Assembly: GCA_910585405.1 (NCBI GenBank)
Contig: CAJUDO010000015.1
Coordinates: 3,478-67,477 of the forward strand
Origin: an uncultured Peptococcaceae bacterium
GTDB taxonomy: Bacteria; Bacillota; Peptococcia; Peptococcales; Peptococcaceae
Direction: 5' to 3'
Length of the DNA stretch: 64,000 nucleotides
The position numbers were made by a program, and so were the translations under genes. Below are positions 1-8,389 of this stretch, piece after piece. The notes under the pieces are model-generated. The model made no database searches. It was not told where the DNA came from and saw only the letters and a program-made list of their open reading frames with translations. Within the stretch, counting starts at the first letter, position 1; each line of letters starts with the position of its first letter.

Positions 1-164
1 TTTTCCTCTTCGTCATCACCGGCAATTCCTTTTTTGAAACCGTGGATGCTCTCTCCTAATGCCTTGCCCACACCAGGTAACTTTCCCGGTCCAAAAACAA
101 TCAAGGCAATAATCAAGATTAAGATTAAACTTGGAATCCCAATATTTGCAATATATCCAAACAT
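1..164 (-). CDS. tatA: Twin-arginine translocase subunit TatA (3' end cut by window)
   Basis: Reading the minus strand from the ATG at 162-164 gives a short protein that opens with a hydrophobic helix. The helix is followed by the hallmark FGPGKLPGVGKALGESI hinge and amphipathic helix, then an acidic tail (DDEEE) running off the window edge. The FGPGKLP hinge and length are typical of TatA/TatE pore subunits of the Tat pathway, which exports folded proteins across the cytoplasmic membrane. A strong ribosome site (GGAGGT) lies 6 bases before the start. The Tat-signal-bearing hydrogenase at 21-23 kb is a likely client. No tatC is visible here; it may lie just outside the window. Confidence 0.9.
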   Translation of the reverse strand, partial: MFGYIANIGIPSLILILIIALIVFGPGKLPGVGKALGESIHGFKKGIAGDDEEE

Positions 165-208
165 GCGACTACCTCCTTCGCTTTTAGAACGAACCAGCTT
201 ACAAATAT

Positions 209-237
209 ATCATATACTTTTTCTGTGAAAAAGACAA
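209..237 (-). promoter_or_regulatory. Candidate SigA promoter of tatA
   Basis: On the minus strand TTGTCT is followed by a 17-base spacer and TATGAT, about 45 bases before the tatA start. Spacing is ideal and each hexamer is close to consensus. Inferred from sequence only. Confidence 0.55.
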
Positions 238-244
238 GGACAAA

Positions 245-3200
245 TTATATTCCATGGTTTCTATCAGAAATTTGTATTTGTGTAATGTCTACAAGCTCCA
301 CATCCTGAATGGATTTATTCATGCTGATGCAGTCTACCAATACCTTGGCAGTGTCAATAGCCGTCAGGCAGGCAATAGAGCGCTCTACAGCCTTACGGCG
401 AATCCGTACACCTTCCCGCGCTGGCTGCCGCCCTTTGGTGGAAGTAGAAATCACATAATCCACCTTGCCGCTTTCCAATAAATCCAAGATATTGTTTTTG
501 CCCGGTTCAGAAATCTTATTTACCGGCTCTACATGCAGGCCGTAGTTGTTCAAATAGGCTGCGGTTCCCTTTGTGCCGTAGAGCTTGAAGCCCATTTTCT
601 CCAGCTTTTTCGCGATGGAGAAGATCTCTTCTTTATCTTTATCCCGCACAGAAATGAGCACACCGCCCTCATGCTTGATCTGATACCCGGCGGCAATCAA
701 ACCTTTGTATAACGCTTCGTCAAAACTCTTGGCGATACCCAATACTTCCCCTGTAGATTTCATTTCCGGTCCTAGCATGGTATCTACAGAATGGAGCTTT
801 TCAAAGCTGAATACAGGAACCTTCACCGCCACATAATCTCCTACAGGATGTACGCCGGTCTCATAGCCCATGCCTTTTAAGGTAGCACCCAGCATAATTT
901 TGGTTGCCAAGTCCACCATGGGCACATTGGTTACCTTGCTGATATACGGCACTGTTCTGGAGGAACGGGGATTAACCTCGATGACATACACTTCTCCGTT
1001 GTGCACCACATATTGAATATTCATCAGACCGATGACATGCAGTTCCCGCGCCAAACGGCCGGTATATTCCACGATGGTCTTTTTGTTTTCTTCTGTGAGC
1101 CGCTGTGCCGGATATACCGAGATGGAGTCACCGGAATGAATCCCTGCGCGCTCAATATGCTCCATGATGCCCGGAATCAGATAGTCAGTGCCGTCGCAGA
1201 TGGCATCTACTTCCACTTCAATGCCCATCATGTATTTGTCAATGAGCACCGGATTTTCAATTCCGCTGGCCAAAATGATATTCATATATTCTTCTACGTC
1301 CGCATCGCTATAAGCAATGATCATATTCTGGCCACCCAACACGTAAGAAGGTCTCAACAATACCGGATAACCTAGATTTTTTGCTGCTTTCAGCGCTTCA
1401 TCCAGTTGGAACACCGTTTTTCCTTCAGGACGGGGAATTTCACATCTTTGCAGCAGTTCATCGAAGCTTTCTCTGTCTTCTGCTTCATCAATACTTTTTG
1501 CCGATGTGCCCAAAATATGCACGCCGGATTCTTCCAGATGCTTAGTCAAGCCGATGGCGGTCTGTCCGCCGAATTGTACAATGGCGCCCCACGGTTTTTC
1601 CGTTTCGATAATGGAATCCACATCTTCTGGTGTCAGCGGATCAAAGTAAAGCCGGTCAGAAGTATCAAAGTCTGTGGATACTGTTTCTGGATTGTTGTTA
1701 ACAATAATGGCCTCATAGCCTTCCTCTTTCAGCGCCCACACGCAATGCACCGAGCAATAGTCGAACTCAATCCCCTGGCCAATACGAATCGGGCCAGAAC
1801 CGAATACAATAATTTTCTTTTTACCGCTGTCATGTTCTTGCAAAAACTCTGCTGCTTCATTCTCTTCATCGAAGGTAGAATAAAAATACGGTGTTTCCGC
1901 TTTAAATTCTGCAGCGCAGGTATCTACCATTTTATAAGAAGCAAAACGTTTTTCCGGCGCGTCTTCTCCGGACAGGCGCACGATAGTTTTGTCCAAAAAG
2001 CCCATCTTTTTGGCTTCCAGATACAATTCTGGTGTCAGCTCTTTTTTCACCAGCTTGCGCTCCATTTTCACAAGATTCTGCAATTTGGCCAAGAACCATT
2101 TGTCAATCTTCGTGATATTATGGATTTTCGCCAGCTCAATGCCCCGTTTTAATGCTTCGTATACGACAAACACCCTTTCATCATCGCAACGTTTTAGGAG
2201 CCGCACCACATCGCTGTCATTGAGCATCTGCAGTTTGGGCAAGTTAAAGGTATCAAGTTTCAATTCAATGGAACGGACTGCTTTCATCATAGCCTGCTCA
2301 AAGCTGGTGCCAATGGCCATCACTTCACCGGTGGCCTTCATCTGCGTACCCAGTGTCCGGTTGGCATAGACAAATTTGTCAAAGGGCCAACGGGGGAATT
2401 TGACGACAATGTAGTCAATGGCCGGTTCAAAGCAGGCGAAGGTGTTTCCTGTCACCGCGTTTACAATTTCATCCAGCGTATAGCCCACTGCAATTTTCGT
2501 GGCAACCTTGGCAATAGGATAGCCTGTCGCTTTGGAGGCCAAAGCAGAAGAACGGGACACACGGGGATTTACTTCAATTACCGCATATTCAAAGCTGTCT
2601 GGATGCAGAGCAAACTGGCAGTTGCAACCACCTTCTACCTCCAGCGCCTGCACAATATTCAGCGCTGCACTGCGCAGCATCTGGTATTCTTTATCAGAAA
2701 GAGTTACTGCCGGCGCTACTACAATAGAATCCCCTGTGTGCACCCCTACTGGGTCAAAGTTTTCCATAGAGCAAACGGTAATGATATTGGCATGGGAATC
2801 ACGGATGACCTCAAACTCAATTTCTTTCCAGCCAGAGATATTCTTCTCAATCAGTACCTGAGTGATAGGCGACAAACGCAGACCATTTTCTGCAATCTCA
2901 TGCAGTTCTTCTGGATTGTGCGCAATCCCACCGCCGGAACCACCCAGCGTAAAGGCCGGACGTACAATGACCGGATAGAAAATTTCCTCCGCATAGCTCA
3001 ATGCATCCTCCACTGTCTCTACTACCTTGGAGGGAATGCATGGCTCGCCGATGCTGAGCATCGTGTCTTTAAAAATCTGCCGGTCTTCTGCCTTATCAAT
3101 AGTTTCTGGGTTAGCGCCCAAAAGCTTTACGCCGTGGCTCTCCAAAAATCCTTCCTTGGCCAGCTGCATGGACAAGGTAAGACCTGTCTGACCGCCCAAA

Positions 3201-3466
3201 GTAGAGAGAATACTGTCTGGCTTTTCAATTTCAATGATTCGCTTCACGATATCCAAATTTAACGGCTCGATATAAATCTTATCAGCCATAGCCTTGTCTG
3301 TCATAATGGTGGCGGGATTAGAGTTTACCAGGACAACCTCCAGCCCTTCTTCCTTCAATGCGCGGCATGCCTGTGTCCCTGCATAGTCAAATTCTGCCGC
3401 CTGACCGATTACAATAGGGCCAGAACCAATTACCAATACTTTTTTAATGTCTGTTCTCAATGGCAT
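245..3466 (-). CDS. carB: Carbamoyl-phosphate synthase large subunit
   Basis: The 1073-residue protein has the full length of CarB. It contains two homologous ATP-grasp halves (roughly residues 1-400 and 550-935), an oligomerisation linker and a C-terminal MGS-like allosteric domain. Each half keeps the GxGPI/RIGQ and GGQTG/GGQTA signatures. The enzyme uses ammonia delivered by CarA, bicarbonate and two ATP to make carbamoyl phosphate for pyrimidines and arginine. The start lies one base after the carA stop, and its ribosome site (GGAGGG) sits inside the end of carA, so translation is coupled. The PyrR attenuator upstream of carA should control both genes. Confidence 0.98.
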   Translation of the reverse strand: MPLRTDIKKVLVIGSGPIVIGQAAEFDYAGTQACRALKEEGLEVVLVNSNPATIMTDKAMADKIYIEPLNLDIVKRIIEIEKPDSILSTLGGQTGLTLSMQLAKEGFLESHGVKLLGANPETIDKAEDRQIFKDTMLSIGEPCIPSKVVETVEDALSYAEEIFYPVIVRPAFTLGGSGGGIAHNPEELHEIAENGLRLSPITQVLIEKNISGWKEIEFEVIRDSHANIITVCSMENFDPVGVHTGDSIVVAPAVTLSDKEYQMLRSAALNIVQALEVEGGCNCQFALHPDSFEYAVIEVNPRVSRSSALASKATGYPIAKVATKIAVGYTLDEIVNAVTGNTFACFEPAIDYIVVKFPRWPFDKFVYANRTLGTQMKATGEVMAIGTSFEQAMMKAVRSIELKLDTFNLPKLQMLNDSDVVRLLKRCDDERVFVVYEALKRGIELAKIHNITKIDKWFLAKLQNLVKMERKLVKKELTPELYLEAKKMGFLDKTIVRLSGEDAPEKRFASYKMVDTCAAEFKAETPYFYSTFDEENEAAEFLQEHDSGKKKIIVFGSGPIRIGQGIEFDYCSVHCVWALKEEGYEAIIVNNNPETVSTDFDTSDRLYFDPLTPEDVDSIIETEKPWGAIVQFGGQTAIGLTKHLEESGVHILGTSAKSIDEAEDRESFDELLQRCEIPRPEGKTVFQLDEALKAAKNLGYPVLLRPSYVLGGQNMIIAYSDADVEEYMNIILASGIENPVLIDKYMMGIEVEVDAICDGTDYLIPGIMEHIERAGIHSGDSISVYPAQRLTEENKKTIVEYTGRLARELHVIGLMNIQYVVHNGEVYVIEVNPRSSRTVPYISKVTNVPMVDLATKIMLGATLKGMGYETGVHPVGDYVAVKVPVFSFEKLHSVDTMLGPEMKSTGEVLGIAKSFDEALYKGLIAAGYQIKHEGGVLISVRDKDKEEIFSIAKKLEKMGFKLYGTKGTAAYLNNYGLHVEPVNKISEPGKNNILDLLESGKVDYVISTSTKGRQPAREGVRIRRKAVERSIACLTAIDTAKVLVDCISMNKSIQDVELVDITQIQISDRNHGI

Positions 3467-3467
3467 C

Positions 3468-4562
3468 TTATTCGCCCTCCTTGCGCATCATTGTCATAAA
3501 CCGGTCAAAAAGATAGCTGGTGTCACGGGGACCGCCGCACGCCTCCGGATGGAACTGCACAGTATAGACCGGTGCATTGTAATATTCTACCCCTTCGCAA
3601 GTATTGTCATTTACGTTCCAATGACTCATTTTTCCCACAGCAGGGTTAATACTGTCTCCCACCACTGCATAGCCGTGGTTCTGGCTGGTCACATAAACCC
3701 GACCTGTATTCAAATCCTTTACCGGCTGGTTTCCACCGCGGTGACCATATTTCAGCTTCATGGTTTTCCCGCCGTTAGCCAACGCGGTTAGCTGATGTCC
3801 TAGGCAAATCCCAAACATCGGCATCTTGGCTGCAATCAGTTTTTTCAAGGTTTCAATCACTTCTGTATTTTCCTCAGGATTTCCCGGACCATTGGTCAGC
3901 ATCACGCCGTCAGGGTTTATGGCCAGAATCTCCTCAGCAGTAGTGTGCGCCGGTACCACGGTCACATTGCAGTTGCGATTGAGCAAATGACGCAAAATAT
4001 GCGCCTTATAACCAAAGTCCATCATCACAACCTCATGCTCTGGATTTTCCACAGTATAACGCTTGATTTCTTTTGTCGTTACAGTTTTTACTGCATCTTT
4101 GATTTCATAAGCCTGAATCTGCGCCAAAAGCTCCTCTTTCTTGGCATAGACATCCTCTGTTGTAATAGCGCCGTTCATCACGCCGCACTCTCTAATGATG
4201 CGGGTCAGTTGGCGGGTATCTACACCGTATAAGCCAATCACATGCTGTTCCTTCAAAAATTCATCAATGGTTTTTTCGCAACGGAAATTGGAAGGCACCT
4301 CACACCATTCCCGTACAATGTAACCTTTCATCCAACACTGTGGCGATTCAAAGTCATCACTATTAGTACCGTAGTTTCCATTCAGCGGAAATGTCTGTAC
4401 CGCGATCTGCCCATAATAGCTGGGATCTGTCAACGTCTCCTGATATCCTGTCATTCCTGTGGCAAATACAACTTCACCGATGGTAGTGCCCGTTACACCA
4501 AAGCTTTTACCCTCAAATACTTGCCCATTGGCCAGCAGCAAATATGCTTTCTGTTCGCTCAT
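3468..4562 (-). CDS. carA: Carbamoyl-phosphate synthase small (glutaminase) subunit
   Basis: This 364-residue protein has the CarA N-terminal domain followed by a class I glutamine amidotransferase domain. The nucleophile motif GICLGHQ and the FHPEA His-Glu motif near the C-terminus are intact. It hydrolyses glutamine and channels ammonia to CarB in the cytoplasm. It is the first gene of carAB and starts 34 bases downstream of a PyrR-type terminator. Linkage to a PyrR leader places the operon mainly under pyrimidine control. Confidence 0.98.
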   Translation of the reverse strand: MSEQKAYLLLANGQVFEGKSFGVTGTTIGEVVFATGMTGYQETLTDPSYYGQIAVQTFPLNGNYGTNSDDFESPQCWMKGYIVREWCEVPSNFRCEKTIDEFLKEQHVIGLYGVDTRQLTRIIRECGVMNGAITTEDVYAKKEELLAQIQAYEIKDAVKTVTTKEIKRYTVENPEHEVVMMDFGYKAHILRHLLNRNCNVTVVPAHTTAEEILAINPDGVMLTNGPGNPEENTEVIETLKKLIAAKMPMFGICLGHQLTALANGGKTMKLKYGHRGGNQPVKDLNTGRVYVTSQNHGYAVVGDSINPAVGKMSHWNVNDNTCEGVEYYNAPVYTVQFHPEACGGPRDTSYLFDRFMTMMRKEGE

Positions 4563-4596
4563 ACCTGTCCCTTCCTTTTCTAAAATTTGCAGACCT

Positions 4597-4637
4597 AAAA
4601 AAATGTCTATTTATCCCGCATACAGATAAATAGACAT
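4597..4637 (-). terminator. Intrinsic attenuator terminator in the carAB leader
   Basis: On the minus strand a 13-bp perfect stem (arms 4625-4637 and 4603-4615) is followed directly by seven T residues. It sits between the PyrR-binding element and the carA start. In PyrR-regulated operons such a hairpin stops transcription when PyrR-UMP is bound upstream. Confidence 0.9.
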
Positions 4638-4698
4638 AACGATAGACATAAACACAGTTCCTGTCGACTATCAGTCGTCAGAATGCTGTTTGCTATTT

Positions 4699-4725
4699 CC
4701 TTTTTAGTCTCACGGGACTAAATTT
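4699..4725 (-). promoter_or_regulatory. PyrR-binding RNA element of the carAB leader
   Basis: The minus strand reads TTTAGTCCCGTGAGACTAAA followed by AAGG. This matches the PyrR binding-loop pattern (stem, CCxGUGAGR loop, closing stem, AAGG) known from Bacillus and Lactobacillus pyr operons. An alternative antiterminator stem can be drawn from sequence between this element and the terminator (about 4645-4690). UMP-dependent PyrR binding should favour termination. pyrR itself is not in the window. Confidence 0.8.
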
Positions 4726-4756
4726 AAAGGTCTTTTATTTAATTTACATTAGAGAT

Positions 4757-4785
4757 ATTATAACAAGCCCTGCAGAAAATGTCTA
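4757..4785 (-). promoter_or_regulatory. SigA promoter of carAB
   Basis: The minus strand has TAGACA, a 17-base spacer and TATAAT, about 30 bases before the PyrR element. Both hexamers are at or near consensus, and the position fits the attenuated leader. Confidence 0.8.
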
Positions 4786-4874
4786 CTAAAAATGTGTCTG
4801 TTGCGCAAATAATCTTGTATACATAAATATTTATACTGTAATATGTATAATTATAGAAATTTTCTTTTGTCCTG

Positions 4875-5492
4875 TCAACCCTTTATTTCTAACGCTCTTT
4901 TCGCCAGTTGATCCGCCAATTCGTTGTATTTGTCGCCGGAATGGCCTTTTACTTTGTGAAAGTAAATATTCAACCCCTTTTGCCTTACCTCCTGATAAAA
5001 CTGCCGATATCGTTGCGTGCCCAATTTTTTCGCCTGCCACTCGCCGGTACACCAACGGGCCACACCCTCATAATCATGATAAATATGCAAAACCTGCGCA
5101 CCCTGCTCCAAGGCAAAAGACATTGCTCGTTCCGCACCTTTAATCTCACCGGCTACATTGCGCATGTCCACCAATTCCCCGTCATCATCGCTGCCGAAGA
5201 AGTGGTATTCCTCATCTTCATAAAAGATAACTGCTCCAAAAGCAAAACGTTTTTTCTGCGCATGGTAGCTGCCGTCCACATAAGCCACCATTTCACCAGG
5301 AGCCGCCTGTGCTTCTTCTTCTACATGCTGCCGTTCCTCATCTCCCCAGAGATACTGCTGCGCCTCAGTCAAAGTCGCGAAGCTTTTATAGACCGCACCA
5401 GAATAGCCCTGCACCTGCGCCTTGCAGTCATCCCATTTTGTAAACAGTCCCGTCTGTCTGCCTTTCCGCACTGCATAAAACTTCTGTGCCAT
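4875..5492 (-). CDS. rnhA: Ribonuclease HI with N-terminal RNA:DNA-hybrid-binding domain
   Basis: The N-terminal ~45 residues (starting MAQKFYAVRKGRQTG) form the viroplasmin/HBD hybrid-binding domain. A spacer is followed by an RNase HI fold. Candidate catalytic carboxylates are visible at YVDGS, the Glu of GEIKGAE, the Asp of YHDYEG and ELADQLA near the end. The enzyme cleaves RNA in RNA:DNA hybrids. I chose the ATG at 5490-5492 because a GGAGG site precedes it and homologues start with MAQKFY; an in-frame start seven codons upstream would bury that site. Confidence 0.9.
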   Translation of the reverse strand: MAQKFYAVRKGRQTGLFTKWDDCKAQVQGYSGAVYKSFATLTEAQQYLWGDEERQHVEEEAQAAPGEMVAYVDGSYHAQKKRFAFGAVIFYEDEEYHFFGSDDDGELVDMRNVAGEIKGAERAMSFALEQGAQVLHIYHDYEGVARWCTGEWQAKKLGTQRYRQFYQEVRQKGLNIYFHKVKGHSGDKYNELADQLAKRALEIKG

Positions 5493-5553
5493 AAAACACC
5501 TCCTCATTCCCAAAACACAAAATATTTTTACTCTATTTTCATGTCGTGAAGAA

Positions 5554-5646
5554 ATTTTTCACTGACTAGGCGGCTTTTGATTTTTTTCGCCTTGCGTACG
5601 TACGCAAGGCGAAAAAAATCAAAAACAACGACGTCAGAGGAAAATT
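5554..5646. repeat. Palindromic intergenic repeat, copy A (50-bp perfect palindrome)
   Basis: Positions 5575-5624 form a perfect palindrome of 25-bp arms with no loop, centred on GCGTACGTACGC. Flanks carry weaker outer arms. The inner segment (CTAGGCGGCTTT, the half-site GTACGCAAGGCGA, and CAAAAACAACG) recurs at 8609-8709. Copy A begins 15 bases after the nth stop codon. Confidence 0.85.
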
Positions 5647-5661
5647 TAACACGCCATCCTC

Positions 5662-6294
5662 CTAGATGCGTTTTGCACAGATATCCGCCACACAACACTT
5701 TTCGCAATAAGGCTTTGTCCTCGCCGTGCAGACCGCTCTGCCATGCTCTACCAGCCGGTGACAGAAATCATTGCTTTCCTCCGGCGGAATGAGTTTCCAA
5801 AGTGCCATCTCAACCTTTTTAGGCTCCTTTATGCCCTTCACCAGGCCCATACGATTAACCAGTCGGATGCAATGGGTATCTGTCACAATGGCTGGCTGGC
5901 CAAAGACATCGCCCAGAATCAAATTGGCACTCTTACGACCCACACCAGGCAATTTCAACAGTTCTTTCAAGGTATTCGGTACCTTACCGTCATACTCCTC
6001 TTGTAACATTTTCATACAGGCGCTGATATCTCTTGCCTTGCTATTTCCCAACCCGCAGGGACGTATGATCGCTTCTATTTCCTCCGCAGTTGCCTCCGCC
6101 AATGCTTCCTGTGTGGGATACTTCCCATAGAGCTCCTTTGTCACCACATTCACACGGGCATCTGTGCACTGCGCCGCCAATCGCACACTGACCAACAGTT
6201 TCCACGCCTGATCATACTCCAACGTACAATCCACATCGGGATAGGCCACCTTTAAACGCGCCACAATCTGTAGTGCCAATTCTTCCTTTGTCAT
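5662..6294 (-). CDS. nth: Endonuclease III (DNA glycosylase/AP lyase)
   Basis: The 210-residue protein carries the helix-hairpin-helix LPGVGRKSANL with its catalytic lysine and the VTDTHC motif with its catalytic aspartate. It ends with a four-cysteine [4Fe-4S] loop. It removes oxidised pyrimidines in base-excision repair. I count the cluster spacing as C-X7-C-X2-C-X5-C, one residue longer in the first gap than the usual C-X6. The ATG at 6292-6294 is preferred over an in-frame GTG at 6301-6303 because GAGGAG lies 8 bases upstream of the ATG but abuts the GTG. It follows the YibE/F gene by five bases. Confidence 0.95.
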   Translation of the reverse strand: MTKEELALQIVARLKVAYPDVDCTLEYDQAWKLLVSVRLAAQCTDARVNVVTKELYGKYPTQEALAEATAEEIEAIIRPCGLGNSKARDISACMKMLQEEYDGKVPNTLKELLKLPGVGRKSANLILGDVFGQPAIVTDTHCIRLVNRMGLVKGIKEPKKVEMALWKLIPPEESNDFCHRLVEHGRAVCTARTKPYCEKCCVADICAKRI

Positions 6295-6299
6295 GGGCT

Positions 6300-7571
6300 T
6301 CACTCCTCATTTCCCTCTTCCAGTTTACTTTTCACTTCGTCCTCAGCAATATCCAGCAGCGCTTCTGCCCTGCTGTACCCCTCCGCTTCTTCACCGTCAT
6401 TCCCTTTTCCATCTCCATGGAACAGTACCGCGCAAATCAGCGAGGTAAAAGGCAGTGTCAGCAGAATTCCCAGGCTGCCCACCAGAGCCTGCAGGCATTC
6501 TACCACAATCATCTCTCTGTTAAATAAATCCAACATAGAACTGTTGTAGGCAACCATCAACAATACACTGCTCATAAATCCGCCAATATACGCCAAAATC
6601 AGCGTGTTAGACATAGTGCCCATGATATCGCGGCTGATGTTCATCCCTGAGTGCAGCAGTTCCTTAAAACCAATATGGGGAAGTTTTTCTTTCAATTCCG
6701 CTAACGCTGCCGCAATAGAAATGGACACGTCCATGATGGCACCCACCGCACCGATAATAATGGCGCCAAAAATAATTGCCCGCAGATTCAGAGGATTTTC
6801 CCCGCGCAAATTGTACAAAATCACAGAATTTTCATCCAATACACCGGTCAGCGTCATGGTATGATCCATCAGCACGGTCAGTAAACCCGCTACCAATACG
6901 CCGGCAAGACAGCCCAGCACTGCAGCGATACTTTTCCGGTTCACGCCATTGACGATAAAGAGTGTCATCAAGGTCATATAAATGCATGTAGCAATGGACC
7001 AACTATAAATATTTTCTCCTGCCAAGACTGCTGGAATAAATACATAGAATACTGCCAGACAAGTCAACGTCAGAGACACAATGGTGTGAAAACCCTGCCA
7101 ACGTCCAAAGAGCAACAGCAATATAAGAAAAATAACCAGCAAAACGAGAATCTGGTCGGAGCGCTGGTAATCGCTCAGTAGCCATTGATTTTCTGCCATC
7201 CCGCCAGGAACCGTATACAAGAGCACCTTATCTCCCGGTTCCACAGCATGTAAATTAATTGCCGTAAAATAATCCAGCGTCTGCGCCGCTTCAATGACTT
7301 GACCCTTTTGCGCGCCGCTGCGAATCTTCGCTTTGAAAAGAATGGTCTCATTCTCCGCTATTTCTGTCTCGCTGATTTGATAACTCTCACTGTAGCGGTC
7401 CGTTATTTCCAACACTGTAGCTTTTACCACAATAGACTGGTCATCATCATCAAAAGCATGATAATTGGTCATAGCCAACTGATGTCCTCCCAAAATATAA
7501 ATCACAGAAATGCCTAAGACCAAAAGATACACAATAAGAGATTTTGAATCTTTCTTTTGCATTTTTTTCAC
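6300..7571 (-). CDS. YibE/F family multi-pass membrane protein
   Basis: After a short lysine-rich N-terminus and one membrane helix there is an extracytoplasmic domain of about 120 residues. At least six further hydrophobic segments follow, with the conserved GAIMDVSISIA region and a glutamate-rich cytoplasmic tail. This architecture matches YibE/YibF (DUF5309-type) proteins, whose function is unknown; transport has been suggested. The GTG at 7569-7571 has AAAGGA nine bases upstream. The longer open frame to 7691 would run through the rnpB terminator and is unlikely. It forms an operon with nth. Confidence 0.8.
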   Translation of the reverse strand: MKKMQKKDSKSLIVYLLVLGISVIYILGGHQLAMTNYHAFDDDDQSIVVKATVLEITDRYSESYQISETEIAENETILFKAKIRSGAQKGQVIEAAQTLDYFTAINLHAVEPGDKVLLYTVPGGMAENQWLLSDYQRSDQILVLLVIFLILLLLFGRWQGFHTIVSLTLTCLAVFYVFIPAVLAGENIYSWSIATCIYMTLMTLFIVNGVNRKSIAAVLGCLAGVLVAGLLTVLMDHTMTLTGVLDENSVILYNLRGENPLNLRAIIFGAIIIGAVGAIMDVSISIAAALAELKEKLPHIGFKELLHSGMNISRDIMGTMSNTLILAYIGGFMSSVLLMVAYNSSMLDLFNREMIVVECLQALVGSLGILLTLPFTSLICAVLFHGDGKGNDGEEAEGYSRAEALLDIAEDEVKSKLEEGNEE

Positions 7572-7640
7572 CCATTCTCGTCCTTTCTTTTTTGACTTGT
7601 CCGGCACAGACCTTGCCCAGGAGTGCAATTCTTCGCCGAT

Positions 7641-7686
7641 AAAAAAACCGTGTCGCAGAAGCAGAAATTCTGCTCTCCAAGACACA
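7641..7686 (-). terminator. Terminator of rnpB
   Basis: Just downstream of the RNA's 3' end the minus strand forms a long hairpin (outer GTGTC/GACAC, inner GCAGAA/TTCTGC) followed by GG and seven T residues. Confidence 0.75.
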
Positions 7687-7698
7687 GTCATCAGATTC

Positions 7699-8047
7699 GT
7701 ATTGGTTGACTAAGCCGTAAGCCGGGTTCTGTCATTGAATGGTCATCTATCTCGAATCCCAGTTACCTGGAATCTCCAGCGACCTACCCGAGAACGGAGC
7801 GGGCCACTCCTTCTATTCTCCTATTAGGTCTTGCACCAGATGGGGTTTACCAAGCCGACAAGTCACCTTGCCGCTGGTGCGCTCTTACCGCACCGTTTCA
7901 TCCTTACCGCAAAAATGCGGCGGTTTGTTTTCTGTGGCACTTTCCTTAAGGTCACCCTCACTGGCCGTTAGCCAGCATCCTGCCCTGTGGAGCCCGGACT
8001 TTCCTCAGCCTTGTGGCCGCGACCATTTCACTTACTCATCCCAATAC
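7699..8047 (-). ncRNA. rnpB: RNase P RNA
   Basis: The minus strand contains the universal RNase P RNA blocks in order: GAGGAAAGTCCGGGCTCC, then AGGAAAGTGCCACAGAAA, GGTAAACCCC and ACAGAACCCGGCTTA near the 3' end. The extreme ends, GTATTGG and CCAATAC, pair and set the limits of helix P1 at about 8047 and 7699. The length of about 349 nt and the order of blocks fit ancestral class A rather than Bacillus class B. With RnpA it removes 5' leaders from tRNA precursors. Confidence 0.95.
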
Positions 8048-8056
8048 TATTTATGC

Positions 8057-8065
8057 ATTATAGCA
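8057..8065 (-). promoter_or_regulatory. Extended -10 promoter of rnpB
   Basis: The minus strand has TGCTATAAT, an extended -10 box, with its expected start site within a few bases of the RNA's paired 5' end. The -35 region is weak. Confidence 0.7.
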
Positions 8066-8131
8066 TACTCCCCGGCAAAGTTCCAGTAAAAATCTATTGG
8101 GTTTCTTTATTTTTTACTCTAAATTTGCAAA

Positions 8132-8147
8132 TGTTTCACGTGGAACA
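8132..8147. promoter_or_regulatory. parS: parS chromosome-partition site 1
   Basis: TGTTTCACGTGGAACA is the 16-bp ParB (Spo0J) target, identical to the reverse complement of the classic Bacillus parS sequence TGTTCCACGTGAAACA. It lies in the rnpB-sigK intergenic region. ParB nucleates here, spreads, and loads SMC for segregation. A second site is at 50550. Confidence 0.9.
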
Positions 8148-8173
8148 ATTCAAACAACCAGCTATTTGTTTTT

Positions 8174-8305
8174 TGCTACCCTTCGCCCGTCCTGCCCAAT
8201 ATGTACATCTGCTTGACCGTCTTTCGCGTTGTGGACTGCGTCCACCGCTTCAAGAACAGTCTGTGCAGCTGTTCATATTGACGCAGAATTTTGGCGAAGG
8301 TAGCA
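8174..8305. other. Long imperfect inverted repeat, possible structured RNA
   Basis: The ends TGCTACCCTTCGCC (8174-8187) and GGCGAAGGTAGCA (8293-8305) pair with one bulge. Inside, AATATGTACATCTGC pairs with GCAGCTGTTCATATT at 13 of 15 positions, and a tip hairpin GTGGAC-TGC-GTCCAC closes the structure. The fold spans about 132 nt in one continuous arm with internal loops. The long-hairpin shape resembles 6S-type RNAs, but I see no signature that proves it. A short minus-strand reading frame also covers it, so coding debris remains possible. Confidence 0.5.
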
Positions 8306-8389
8306 GGAGAGTTGAAACCCATAAAAGGTTAGCGAGGGCCTTGTGCAGCAACTTTTTCTATAGCTCTAAATAATAAATCGTTATGTATT

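Noticed and set aside
1406..2152. Long plus-strand open frame opposite carB (248 codons), with several others in the same area.
   Set aside because: It is antisense to an unmistakable carB, has no ribosome site and reads as phenylalanine/histidine-rich mirror text.
8189..8325. A short minus-strand frame reading MGFNSPATFAKILRQYEQ, like the end of an AraC helix-turn-helix.
   Set aside because: It has no ribosome site, is too short, and coincides with the arms of a long inverted repeat; the likeness is probably chance, though coding debris cannot be excluded.
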